11,835 nucleotides of DNA from an uncultured Clostridia bacterium. GTDB taxonomy: Bacteria; Bacillota; Clostridia; Christensenellales; CAG-138. Numbering within the stretch: the first letter of the stretch is position 1; the number at the start of each line of letters is the position of its first letter. The stretch is from NCBI GenBank assembly GCA_937913075.1, contig CALEPU010000199.1, positions 1-11,835 on the forward strand, given 5' to 3'. The notes below the pieces were generated by a model. That model worked only from the letters and a program-made list of their open reading frames with translations. It had not been told where the DNA came from and searched no databases. Position numbers and translations under genes: made by a program. Shown here one piece after another: positions 1 to 7,659 of the stretch.

Positions 1-1
1 G

Positions 2-3000
2 CTAGGCTTCCGCGATCATCGCGAGCACGGCGGCGCAGGCCCCTCCGACGGCATAAGGCGCAACACGGGCGCCGGCTTTGGCATAAACGAAGCCTCTGCC
101 GCTCGTCAGAGGGAACACTATATAGCTTCCGTCGACCGTGTAATCGGTTTTCACAAGCCTTCCGTCCGATCCCTCGGTATAGAGCTCTCCGCCCTTTTCG
201 GCGCGGAATCGCACCGAAAGCGTATCTGAGCAGCCTTCGACGCGGACGGTGCCGGAGCTTATTATGCGGTTCGGGTCGGTCGGCAGCACGTCGGATCCGG
301 GCATAAACTCCGCAAGCTCGAGCGTTTGGTTTTCGTCAAAGCTCCCTTCAACGAGGCACACCGGTATATCCTCTTCGGTTGCGAGAACGTACACGGGGCT
401 GAAATAAGCGCCCTTGATGACCCGATCGGCGATGAGCCTGCCTGCGCTCTCCAGCTTCCATTTCCAATGCCGTCCGTCCGCGTCCGCGATCTCCGGCAGC
501 TCTTCAATGCTGCCGCCGTAGGGCAGCGCGATCTCCGCGACGGTTTCGTCATCCTTGACGAATGAAACGGCGACGTTTACGAAAAGCTCCGCATTCCCGC
601 TCCTTTGAAGCAGCTCGGTGTAGTCTATCCTTTCGGCGCAGCCTTCATAGCTCGCTCCGTCCACACCGCCTATATCGCAATCGGCATAACAGCAGCCCTC
701 TGCGCTCTCCTCGGAAAAGCCCGAAACTGCCCCCTTAAAGCTTGCGTCCCCGCGCAGCTCGGGTATAGTGAGGCAATCGCTTATGCGCTTGGAATATCCC
801 GCTATGCCGCCCTCGTAGCTCTCCGCCTCAATGCGGACGCGGGTCATGCAGCCCGAAACGGTACCGGCGCACTTGCCGGCAATTCCTCCCGCGTAGGCGG
901 AGGCCGAGATGCTGCCGGAAGACAGGCTGTCCTTCACTGCGCCGAAGTCCATCCTGCCGACGACGCCGCCCGCATAGCTTCCGCGAGCGGTTATTACGCC
1001 GCTGTTTTCACAGCACACGACGGCGGTGTGCACTACGTACCTTGCGTTGCCGGAAAGCAATGACGACAGGCTGAACTGATCCTCGAGATCGAACTCGAAA
1101 TCGAGCGTAACGGCGCCCGCCATGCCGCCTACGTTCGTCTGTCCTGAAACGGCGCCGCGGTTTTTGCAGGCGATTACAGTGCCGTTCCCCGTCCAGTCGC
1201 TGCCGGTATCGTCCTCTATAAGACCGCTCGTCTCAAGCCTCACGCCCTCAAGCAAATCAAGCATAAAACCGATCAGCTCGAAGAATTTATCCGAAACGTC
1301 CTTGAGCTCGGTCGAAAGACCGCTTGATCCCATGCCCGCGGATATCCTCGTCAGCACGCCGTAAGCCTCTCCGATTGAGGAGAAAAGCTGCTTTCGTGCC
1401 TCGGTATCATCGTTTATGGGGGTAAAAGAGAGCGCGTCGCAGCGGGACAGCGTATCGAGCGCGTCCGCCAAGATCCGCTCTGCGCGATCAAGCGACGCCG
1501 ATGCGGAGGAGGCGTCGCTCAAAGCCTCGCTCAATGCATTAAGAGCAGAGGAAAGCATTTCGCCGGCTTCGCCTATCTCGGGCAAAAGCGTTTCTATACG
1601 GGCGATGAGAGCAAAAATCCTGTCGAGTCCTTCCCTTGCCGCTGCTGTGAAGGCGGCAATATCGCCTGTGAGCGCGGAGAGGTCGCCGTTCTCCGGATCT
1701 GCGGAAAAAGCCCCGAGCTCGGCAAGGACGGCTGAAAGCCCCTCTATTATGCTTTCGGCCTCCGCCTTTATTTCCGCTATATCTTCCGCCGCTTCACCGC
1801 ATATGTCACCGGCGATATCGCCGGCCTCGGCGAGCAAATCAACGGCTTCTGCAAGCCCGTCGAATACCTCCGGCAGTTTTCCGGTAAAGAGCGAAAGCTC
1901 TTCGAGCGCGGGAGCAAGCAGCCCAAGCGCCTCATGTATCCTTTCGGTCAGCAAATTCAGCGTTTCCGCGTTGCCGTTTACGAAGCTCACCGCATCGTCC
2001 GAAAGGATATCAAGCGCGGAATTGGCTCTGGCGAGAGCATAGATAAGCTCGTTCATGTCGGCGGATAAGCTGCCGCCGACCGCGCCGATATCCACGGCAA
2101 GCGCGGAGGCAGCGCTTTGAAGCGCAGAAAGCTTTTCGCGGAGCGTATTAAGCTTATCGTTTGAAACGCTCCATTCGGTGTAGGGATCTATCTGCCCGAC
2201 TATGCCGCCGACGTCCTTTCTGCCGTTCACGGCGCCGAGGTTTTCACAATCCGCAATGCGCCCCGAGAGCCTTCCCGCGACGCCGCCGACATTGTAGCCG
2301 ATATTCACATGCCCGACCGCGCCGAGGTTTTTGCAGGCACGCAGCACGCCGGAGCAGAAGCCCGCCACGCCGCCTATGTCGGTGATATCCACAAGCTCCT
2401 CCGCTGAAAGGCGGAATTCGGAAAGCCTTGAAAGCAGCTCGTCCGCGTCCATTGCAGCGCCGGTTTGGGCCTCGGTTATGCTTGAGTTTATTACCGCCTC
2501 ATTTGTGCAGAAGCGTATAATGCCACGGTTGTCGCCCGCCATGCCGCCGACGCTGTGTTCACCTTCTATGCTGCCCATTGATACGCAGCTTTCTATTATG
2601 CCCTCCTCGGCGTTTATTCCGGCGATACCGCCGACCGAAACGCGGCAGCAAACCTCGCCGCTGAAGGAGCAGCCCGCGATCGTGCCGCGGTTCACTGCGG
2701 CGATCCCGCCTGCGGAGGAGGCTTCCTCCGATGGCGCGACCCTGCCGGAGACCTTGAGATCCTTTATCACGGCTCCCGCAAGCACCGTGCGGATAAAGCC
2801 GGCGGAGCCGAGCCTTCCGTCGATATCGAGCCCCGAAACGGTGTGCCCGCCGCCTTCAAGCCTTCCGCCGAACAGCGGTATGGGCTCAAAGCCCGTCCCC
2901 GTAAGGTCGATATCGTTTTCGAGGATCACGGTGAGACCCCTCGAATAGCTGTCGAGCACGCAGTCCGCGCTCAGGCTCATAAGCTCATCCGCAGTGCCTA

Positions 3001-3094
3001 TCCTGACGGTTCTTTGCTCGGCGACAGCGGGGACAAAGCCCGTCAATAGGGCGAGCGACAGCAGCAGCGCAAGGGCTTTGGCGGTTTTATTCAT
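2..3094 (-). CDS. Secreted GLUG-repeat solenoid protein with a large internal helical domain
   Basis: A complete 1030-residue exported protein of unknown function. Residues 1-25 form a signal peptide (Lys at 3 and 6, a Leu/Ala core, then AVA before Glu26). About six GLUG-type units (G-G-[IVM]-A-G followed by G-x-I-x-x-C) lie at roughly 128-305 and about five more at 638-800. Such repeats are expected to build a right-handed beta-solenoid on the cell surface. Between them, residues ~310-625 are Ala/Leu/Ser/Glu-rich with heptad-like spacing and look fully helical, probably coiled coil. Residues ~838-1008 form a separate beta-rich domain, and 1012-1027 are hydrophobic. A good ribosome binding site (AAAGGAGG, complement of 3104-3111) sits 9 nt before the ATG. 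The start overlaps the exporter stop by 8 bp, so translation is probably coupled. The link to the exporter suggests a partner or substrate-handling role; that is inference. The family call is firm, the function is not. Confidence 0.85.
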   Translation of the reverse strand: MNKTAKALALLLSLALLTGFVPAVAEQRTVRIGTADELMSLSADCVLDSYSRGLTVILENDIDLTGTGFEPIPLFGGRLEGGGHTVSGLDIDGRLGSAGFIRTVLAGAVIKDLKVSGRVAPSEEASSAGGIAAVNRGTIAGCSFSGEVCCRVSVGGIAGINAEEGIIESCVSMGSIEGEHSVGGMAGDNRGIIRFCTNEAVINSSITEAQTGAAMDADELLSRLSEFRLSAEELVDITDIGGVAGFCSGVLRACKNLGAVGHVNIGYNVGGVAGRLSGRIADCENLGAVNGRKDVGGIVGQIDPYTEWSVSNDKLNTLREKLSALQSAASALAVDIGAVGGSLSADMNELIYALARANSALDILSDDAVSFVNGNAETLNLLTERIHEALGLLAPALEELSLFTGKLPEVFDGLAEAVDLLAEAGDIAGDICGEAAEDIAEIKAEAESIIEGLSAVLAELGAFSADPENGDLSALTGDIAAFTAAAREGLDRIFALIARIETLLPEIGEAGEMLSSALNALSEALSDASSASASLDRAERILADALDTLSRCDALSFTPINDDTEARKQLFSSIGEAYGVLTRISAGMGSSGLSTELKDVSDKFFELIGFMLDLLEGVRLETSGLIEDDTGSDWTGNGTVIACKNRGAVSGQTNVGGMAGAVTLDFEFDLEDQFSLSSLLSGNARYVVHTAVVCCENSGVITARGSYAGGVVGRMDFGAVKDSLSSGSISASAYAGGIAGKCAGTVSGCMTRVRIEAESYEGGIAGYSKRISDCLTIPELRGDASFKGAVSGFSEESAEGCCYADCDIGGVDGASYEGCAERIDYTELLQRSGNAELFVNVAVSFVKDDETVAEIALPYGGSIEELPEIADADGRHWKWKLESAGRLIADRVIKGAYFSPVYVLATEEDIPVCLVEGSFDENQTLELAEFMPGSDVLPTDPNRIISSGTVRVEGCSDTLSVRFRAEKGGELYTEGSDGRLVKTDYTVDGSYIVFPLTSGRGFVYAKAGARVAPYAVGGACAAVLAMIAEA

Positions 3095-5402
3095 TTCGCT
3101 CCGCCTCCTTTCCGCCTTTTCCGAAAGTGGTTTTTTCTATCGCCTTGTCGAACAGCACTATAAGCTGCGGCAGCACGGTAAGCACCAAAATCACGGAGAT
3201 CAGCGCGCCGCGCCCTACGGCAAGCCCGATATGACCGATATAGACGTCCGTCACGCGGAAGGCGATGACCAGCCCCGCGACCGTCATTATCGCGCCGGAG
3301 GTAACTACCGTCGGGAAGCTTTCGTTCACGGCGTGCGCCATGGCCTCTTTTTTCGGCATTTCCCTGCGCAGAGCGAGGTATCGGTTCATTATGACTATCG
3401 CATAGTCGATCGTCGCGCCCATCTGGATCGCGGAAACTATCATATTGGTGACGAAGAGGCTCGTTGTGTTCGTCAGATACTGGAAGGAGAAGTTTATGAA
3501 TATAGAGCCCTGTATCACGAAAACGAGCACCGCGGCGGTGACGGGGCTTTTGAAGGTGAAGAGCAGTATCGCAAACACGAATGCGATGGTCAGCACGTTT
3601 ATCAGAACCGAATCGCTCTTATATGAATCGCGCAGATCCCTTGCGCTCGTTATCTCTCCGAGAACGAGCACGCTGCCCTCACCGCAGCGCCGCTCCGCCA
3701 TCTCGCGAACCTTCTCGACGAGAGCCACGCTCTCCTCGCCCTCCGCGGGGACGGAGGCGGTCAAAACGAGCCTGTCGTAATTCTTGCCCCGAAGCTGAGC
3801 AACGCCGCGCTCGAGCTCGCCGCGCAAGGCGGTAAGCCTCTCGGTCTGCTCGCCGTCGAGCGTCACAAGTCCCTGATCGGTCTTTTCAAAAAGGTAGAGC
3901 AGCATATCGACGAGCGGCACCTTATAGGAGCCGGATGTATCGAGCACAGCGCCGTACTGCCTGTTCTCTATGCCGTAGATGCGGAAAAGCAGCCGAGCCT
4001 CCTCTATCTCGATATCGAAGAGCTCCGAAAGCATGCGTGGGGTGAAGCCGTCCGTAAGGCACGCGCCTTCCTTCACCTCGATATTCGCAAGCCCTACCGC
4101 GCTCTTGATCTCGGGCAGCGCCTCGGCTTCGCGGAGAATCTCCTTCTCCTTTTCGTAATCGCCCGTCGGTACGAGGACGGCAACGGTCGTGCTCGGGTCG
4201 AAGCTGTCGACTATCTTATGCATCTGCATTCTGCTCTCGGAGGGGATGAGCTCGGTCACCGCGCTGTCCGAAAAGGCGTATTCCGCTCGGCTCGAAAACA
4301 CCGCCGCAGGCGGCAGTATCAGCGCGAATATCGCAAGGAACAGCCAAGCCCGCTTCATAAGGAACCTGCCCCAGCCGGTGATATCGGGAACGAACGAGCG
4401 ATGCTCGGTTCTTTTCATCGCGCGAGGGAACAGCATTATGAGCCCCGGCATCAGCAGAAACACCGTCAGCATACTGCATATTATGCCCTTTGAAAGCACT
4501 ATGCCGAGGTCATAGCCCATGCGGAACTGCATCAGCGTCAGCGCTACGAGACCGGAGACCGTTGTAAGGCTCGACGATGAGATCTCGACTATGGATTTTG
4601 AAAGCGCACGCGTCAGCGCCTCCTTCGTGTCGTGACACAAGAGCTCCTCGTCCTGATAGCGATGGGCGAAGATTATGGCATAGTCTATTGCAAGCGCAAG
4701 CTGAAGAATTACGGCGATGGAGTTGGTTATCGAGGATATTTCCCCCAGCCAGAAGTTCGTGCCCATATTCAGCAGCGCCGCAACGACGAAGACGACGGCG
4801 AATATCACTACCTCGAAATAGCTTCTTGAAGTGAACAGCAGCACCGCGAAAATAACTATGGCTGCAATGAGCAGCACGCCCGTTATCTCCTCGGCAAGCT
4901 TTGAGGAGTAGTCGCTGCCGACCTGCGTTAGCACGGCGTTGTCGTAAGGCTCGACGATCGCTTTTATATCGTCCATCGAGCCGCGAAGCGCGGGGTCGTC
5001 GTCCTGTCCGTCGAACGAGACCGCGAAAAGCGCGGCGGCGTTTTTGTAATGGGCCCTTGTATCGTCGAAGGTCACGTCGGTCACGTGATCGACCTCGGCT
5101 ATTCTTTCCGCCAGCGTTTTCGCGCGTTCGTAGGTAATGTTGGAGACCATGATCTGCGCCGTGCCGTAGGTTACAAATTCCTCCTCCATAACGGTCAGGC
5201 CTCTGCGCGTTTCAGCCTGCGCGGGGAGAAACGCGGTAAGGTCGCTGTTGATCTTGACCTTTCCCATAGACAGAACGCAATATACGCAGGCGACGGCAAA
5301 CAGCACGAAAATAACGTATCGCAGGCTGACTATGAGCCCTGCGACCGTGTCCATTACGCTTTTGCTCTTATTGAGCTCTTTGAGTTTGTTTATTTCTTCC
5401 AA
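3087..5402 (-). CDS. MMPL/RND-family exporter, 12 transmembrane segments
   Basis: A 771-residue RND-superfamily membrane transporter of the MMPL/hydrophobe exporter type found in Gram-positive bacteria, expected to use the proton gradient to move lipids or hydrophobic compounds out of the cytoplasmic membrane. Predicted membrane spans are near 30-46, 172-190, 196-212, 226-245, 280-293, 305-325, 350-371, 597-615, 620-638, 650-671, 700-717 and 730-752, with extracytoplasmic domains at ~47-170 and ~372-595. The Asp-Tyr pairs expected in TM4 and TM10 are present (D240-Y241 and D666-Y667); in MmpL proteins they form the proton relay. The start appears to be TTG at 5402, preceded by GGGGA at 7 nt, 25 nt after the TetR stop. 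No ATG or GTG lies further upstream in frame, and the next ATG (5354) lacks a clear ribosome binding site. The substrate cannot be read from sequence. Confidence 0.92.
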   Translation of the reverse strand: MEEINKLKELNKSKSVMDTVAGLIVSLRYVIFVLFAVACVYCVLSMGKVKINSDLTAFLPAQAETRRGLTVMEEEFVTYGTAQIMVSNITYERAKTLAERIAEVDHVTDVTFDDTRAHYKNAAALFAVSFDGQDDDPALRGSMDDIKAIVEPYDNAVLTQVGSDYSSKLAEEITGVLLIAAIVIFAVLLFTSRSYFEVVIFAVVFVVAALLNMGTNFWLGEISSITNSIAVILQLALAIDYAIIFAHRYQDEELLCHDTKEALTRALSKSIVEISSSSLTTVSGLVALTLMQFRMGYDLGIVLSKGIICSMLTVFLLMPGLIMLFPRAMKRTEHRSFVPDITGWGRFLMKRAWLFLAIFALILPPAAVFSSRAEYAFSDSAVTELIPSESRMQMHKIVDSFDPSTTVAVLVPTGDYEKEKEILREAEALPEIKSAVGLANIEVKEGACLTDGFTPRMLSELFDIEIEEARLLFRIYGIENRQYGAVLDTSGSYKVPLVDMLLYLFEKTDQGLVTLDGEQTERLTALRGELERGVAQLRGKNYDRLVLTASVPAEGEESVALVEKVREMAERRCGEGSVLVLGEITSARDLRDSYKSDSVLINVLTIAFVFAILLFTFKSPVTAAVLVFVIQGSIFINFSFQYLTNTTSLFVTNMIVSAIQMGATIDYAIVIMNRYLALRREMPKKEAMAHAVNESFPTVVTSGAIMTVAGLVIAFRVTDVYIGHIGLAVGRGALISVILVLTVLPQLIVLFDKAIEKTTFGKGGKEAERNE

Positions 5403-5427
5403 GGCTTCGTCCCCGTTTGACCTGCGT

Positions 5428-5988
5428 TTACGCCTGTCCCTCTCTTATGCCCGTGATGATCCCGCAGCATAGCGCGGCCATGCTTTCGGGCGGCTCCTTT
5501 TTACCGCTTTTTATCCACCTTCTGATTATAGAGAATATGGCGGAGATACAGGCCGTATTCATGTAAACAGCAGAGGGATTCTCGTCGCCGATGATCGAGT
5601 CTATCTGCTCGTCCGTCAGCAGGGGATGCCCTATATTTATAAGCCACCCGAGCTTTACGCTGTGCTTCCCCGCTTCGGCAAAGGCCTGCGTCATCCACTC
5701 CTTTTTTTCGTCCGGCGTCTCGGCCGCTCTCCACAGCACTAGCACCTTGGAAAGGAGGTTCTTTACCGAGGCAATAACGTCCTCCAGCAGCTCCTCCTTG
5801 GAGGAATAGTTGCGGTAGAACGCAGTCCTCGAGACCCCCGCCGCCGCCACGAGCTCCGTGACGGATATCTGCGGGAGATCCTTCTCGTTCAAAAGCTTAA
5901 CAAGGGCGGACCTCAGGCAATCCCTTGTTATCCTGTTTGCCTCCGCATTGGAGAGACGCAAAACGTTCATTCGTTCAAGCTCGTTCAT
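5428..5988 (-). CDS. TetR/AcrR-family transcriptional regulator
   Basis: A 186-residue TetR-family repressor. The N-terminal helix-turn-helix is clear at residues ~41-62 (ISVTELVAAAGVSRTAFYRN followed by YSSKEELLEDV), the family's typical DNA-binding signature. The rest is a helical ligand/dimerisation domain with no recognisable ligand motif. I place the start at the ATG at 5988, preceded by AAAGGG about 10 nt upstream and giving a normal family length. The frame stays open to a TTG at 6063 and an ATG at 6045, but those additions do not resemble TetR N-termini. It is the first gene of the exporter operon and lies beside a control region with an inverted repeat over two promoters. Autoregulation and control of the exporter are likely (inference from context); control of the divergent lipid operon is possible. 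Confidence 0.9.
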   Translation of the reverse strand: MNELERMNVLRLSNAEANRITRDCLRSALVKLLNEKDLPQISVTELVAAAGVSRTAFYRNYSSKEELLEDVIASVKNLLSKVLVLWRAAETPDEKKEWMTQAFAEAGKHSVKLGWLINIGHPLLTDEQIDSIIGDENPSAVYMNTACISAIFSIIRRWIKSGKKEPPESMAALCCGIITGIREGQA

Positions 5989-6056
5989 ACAATATTTACC
6001 CTTTTGCCATGACGTTACGGTATCATGCGTTTTCGTCACAGCCATCACCGCGAAGA

Positions 6057-6085
6057 TTGACAAATAAAGCCGATGGCGTTATAAT
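6057..6085 (+). promoter_or_regulatory. Consensus sigma-70 promoter of the lipid operon
   Basis: TTGACA at 6057-6062 and TATAAT at 6080-6085 are separated by 17 bp, again a full consensus match. The predicted start near 6092 gives a leader of roughly 72 nt before the lipid kinase. The -10 box lies inside the left arm of the inverted repeat. This promoter faces the minus-strand promoter at 6101-6129: the two predicted start points nearly coincide, and two polymerases could probably not be bound at once. Confidence 0.83.
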
Positions 6086-6113
6086 CGAAACGGTGTTACA
6101 ATTATAACGCCAT
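6073..6113. promoter_or_regulatory. Perfect 13-bp inverted repeat, candidate TetR operator
   Basis: The left arm ATGGCGTTATAAT (6073-6085) is repeated exactly as its reverse complement ATTATAACGCCAT (6101-6113), with a 15-bp spacer. Both arms contain the -10 box of one of the two facing promoters. The spacer adds a third half-site-like copy, GGTGTTACAAT (6092-6102), which with the right arm makes a 20-bp palindrome (6092-6111; 8 of 10 pairs match). That size is usual for a TetR dimer, so 6092-6111 is the best single-operator guess, with the left arm as an extra site. The assignment to the adjacent TetR is inference. Confidence 0.7.
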
Positions 6114-6129
6114 GTGCTCACTATGTCAA
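6101..6129 (-). promoter_or_regulatory. Consensus sigma-70 promoter of the TetR-exporter operon
   Basis: Read on the minus strand, TTGACA (complement of 6124-6129) and TATAAT (complement of 6101-6106) are separated by exactly 17 bp. Both hexamers match the housekeeping consensus fully. The predicted transcription start is near 6094, giving a leader of about 105 nt before the TetR ATG. The -10 box lies inside the right arm of the inverted repeat at 6073-6113, so a bound repressor would block it. Confidence 0.85.
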
Positions 6130-6163
6130 TACAAATTAGCATAATATGAAGCATTAAGGAAGG

Positions 6164-7093
6164 ATGAGATACGATCATAACGGAATGGGGCAATATGACA
6201 TGCAAAATGTGCTTATTATAGCCAATCCTGCTGCGGGGAAGCGCGCCGTTGAAGCGCAGTTGGGAAACATAATGCAGGTGTTCATTGACTCGGGGATTGC
6301 CGTTACCGCCATGATAACTTCCCGTCGCGGCGAAGCACGGGAAATAGCAAGGCGGCACGCTTCCGAATACGATATGGCAGTTTCCGTCGGCGGCGACGGA
6401 ACCTTGAACGAGACCGTCAACGGCATTATGGCGGCAGGCATTAACAAGCCGGTCGCGTATATTCCGTGCGGAAGTACAAACGACTTTGCCTCCGCCTGCG
6501 GTATACCGAAGAACATCCTCAAAGCGGCGCAGCAGGCGGTCTGCGGGGACACATTAATGCTGAACGTGGGCACGTTTGGCGAAAGATGCTTTGTCGGCAC
6601 GGCTTTTTTCGGAGCTTTTTCATGGCTTGGCTATACGACCGATCAGGCTAAAAAAAACAGGCTCGGTTTTTCCGCATACGTTGTCGATGGACTTAAAGAG
6701 ATGAAGCGCAATCAGCCGCACAGGCTGCGGCTCTCCGCAAACGGCAGAACCTATGAAGGAGAGTACATTTTCGGAGCGGTTTCCAATTTGCCCACGCTGT
6801 GCGGGGTGATAAAGCTCCCCTGCACTCAATCCGAGCTTGCGGAGAGAGGCGTATTCAACGTTCTGCTGATAAAGGCGCCGAAAAACGCCGCGAGCCTCAA
6901 CGACATACTGCACGGAATAAAGACCGGCTCGTTTGAAGGAGAGATGTTTGATTGTTTTCAAACCGAATATATAGCCGTCGATAACGAGAAGGGACTGATA
7001 TGGAATATCGACGGCGAAAGCTCGGGAGAGCTCGATTCATTCAATATAAGGTGCAGCAAGGGCGCACTGATGTTCAGGGGGGCAAAATTATGA
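6164..7093 (+). CDS. Diacylglycerol kinase/YegS-family lipid kinase
   Basis: A 309-residue soluble lipid kinase of the DagK/YegS fold, expected to phosphorylate diacylglycerol or a related lipid with ATP at the membrane face and so return diacylglycerol to phospholipid synthesis. Visible family motifs are NPAAGK (21-26), the nucleotide-binding GGDGT (76-80) followed by LNETVNGI, PCGSTNDFA (101-109), and the C-terminal WNIDGE (280-285). The start is uncertain. ATG 6164 has a strong AAGGAAGG but almost no spacing; ATG 6200 (MQNVLIIANPAAGK) has a more typical family N-terminus but only a weak GGGG ahead. It is the first gene of a four-gene plus-strand operon and overlaps the next gene by 4 bp (ATGA). 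Lipid kinase function is secure at family level; the exact lipid is not. Confidence 0.88.
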   Translation: MRYDHNGMGQYDMQNVLIIANPAAGKRAVEAQLGNIMQVFIDSGIAVTAMITSRRGEAREIARRHASEYDMAVSVGGDGTLNETVNGIMAAGINKPVAYIPCGSTNDFASACGIPKNILKAAQQAVCGDTLMLNVGTFGERCFVGTAFFGAFSWLGYTTDQAKKNRLGFSAYVVDGLKEMKRNQPHRLRLSANGRTYEGEYIFGAVSNLPTLCGVIKLPCTQSELAERGVFNVLLIKAPKNAASLNDILHGIKTGSFEGEMFDCFQTEYIAVDNEKGLIWNIDGESSGELDSFNIRCSKGALMFRGAKL

Positions 7094-7659
7094 AGCTTTT
7101 TGAAAAAGGCAAGGTCTTTACGATACCGAACATACTGTCGTTCGTTCGCCTGCTGCTTGTTCCGGTTATAGTTTACGTCTACGTAGTAAAGCAAAAGCCC
7201 ATCACTGCCGCGCTGCTTTTGCTCGTTTCCGGCGTGACCGACACCCTCGACGGCTTCATCGCAAGAAAATTCGACATGGTAAGCGAGCTCGGCAAGGCGC
7301 TCGATCCCATTGCGGATAAGCTGACGCAGATAACGATGATATTCTGCCTTGCGACAAGATTCAAGGGTATTCGCATATTGCTGGGCATATTGCTTGCAAA
7401 GGAGCTTTTCGTAGGCTTAACAAGCCTCATGGCCTGCCATAAGCAGGGTCAGGTGCTCGCTGCCGAATGGCACGGCAAGCTTGCTACAACGGTTATGTAC
7501 GCTGTGATGCTGGCACATCTTTTCTTTCCGCATATGCCCGAAGCGCTCTCGCTCCTGCTGTTCGGTATATGCGCCGCGCTCGTCGCGCTCTCGGGCGTGC
7601 TTTACGGGATCAGGAATATCTCCGCAATAAAAACAGATAAGGGACTTTCTCATGAGTAA
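7090..7659 (+). CDS. pgsA: CDP-alcohol phosphatidyltransferase, PgsA type
   Basis: A 189-residue integral membrane enzyme of the CDP-alcohol phosphatidyltransferase family. The full catalytic motif D-x2-D-G-x2-A-R-x8-G-x3-D-x3-D is present at D51, D54-G55, A58-R59, G68, D72 and D76. Length and N-terminus (TIPNILSFVRLLLVPVIV) fit phosphatidylglycerophosphate synthase, which joins glycerol-3-phosphate to CDP-diacylglycerol. Other members (cardiolipin or inositol-phosphate synthases) share the motif, so the alcohol substrate is not proven. I chose ATG 7090 rather than the longer open frame: it has AGGGGGG at the right distance and overlaps the kinase stop as ATGA. It overlaps the next gene by 8 bp. 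With the kinase upstream, the pair suggests a local phospholipid synthesis unit. Confidence 0.88.
   Translation: MKLFEKGKVFTIPNILSFVRLLLVPVIVYVYVVKQKPITAALLLLVSGVTDTLDGFIARKFDMVSELGKALDPIADKLTQITMIFCLATRFKGIRILLGILLAKELFVGLTSLMACHKQGQVLAAEWHGKLATTVMYAVMLAHLFFPHMPEALSLLLFGICAALVALSGVLYGIRNISAIKTDKGLSHE

Noticed and set aside
1416..2042. 208-codon plus-strand open frame rich in Ser and Ala
   Set aside because: It is antisense to the Ala/Leu/Glu-rich helical domain of the GLUG protein. Its composition is what the complement of such codons gives, and it has no motif or ribosome binding site.
5989..6063. N-terminal extension of the TetR protein to TTG 6063
   Set aside because: The added 25 residues do not resemble TetR N-termini, and the TTG lies within the promoter region of the divergent operon. 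ATG 5988 has a modest ribosome binding site and gives the normal length.
7000..7089. N-terminal extension of the phosphatidyltransferase
   Set aside because: The extra 30 residues are out-of-frame lipid kinase sequence. ATG 7090 has a good ribosome binding site and forms an ATGA junction.
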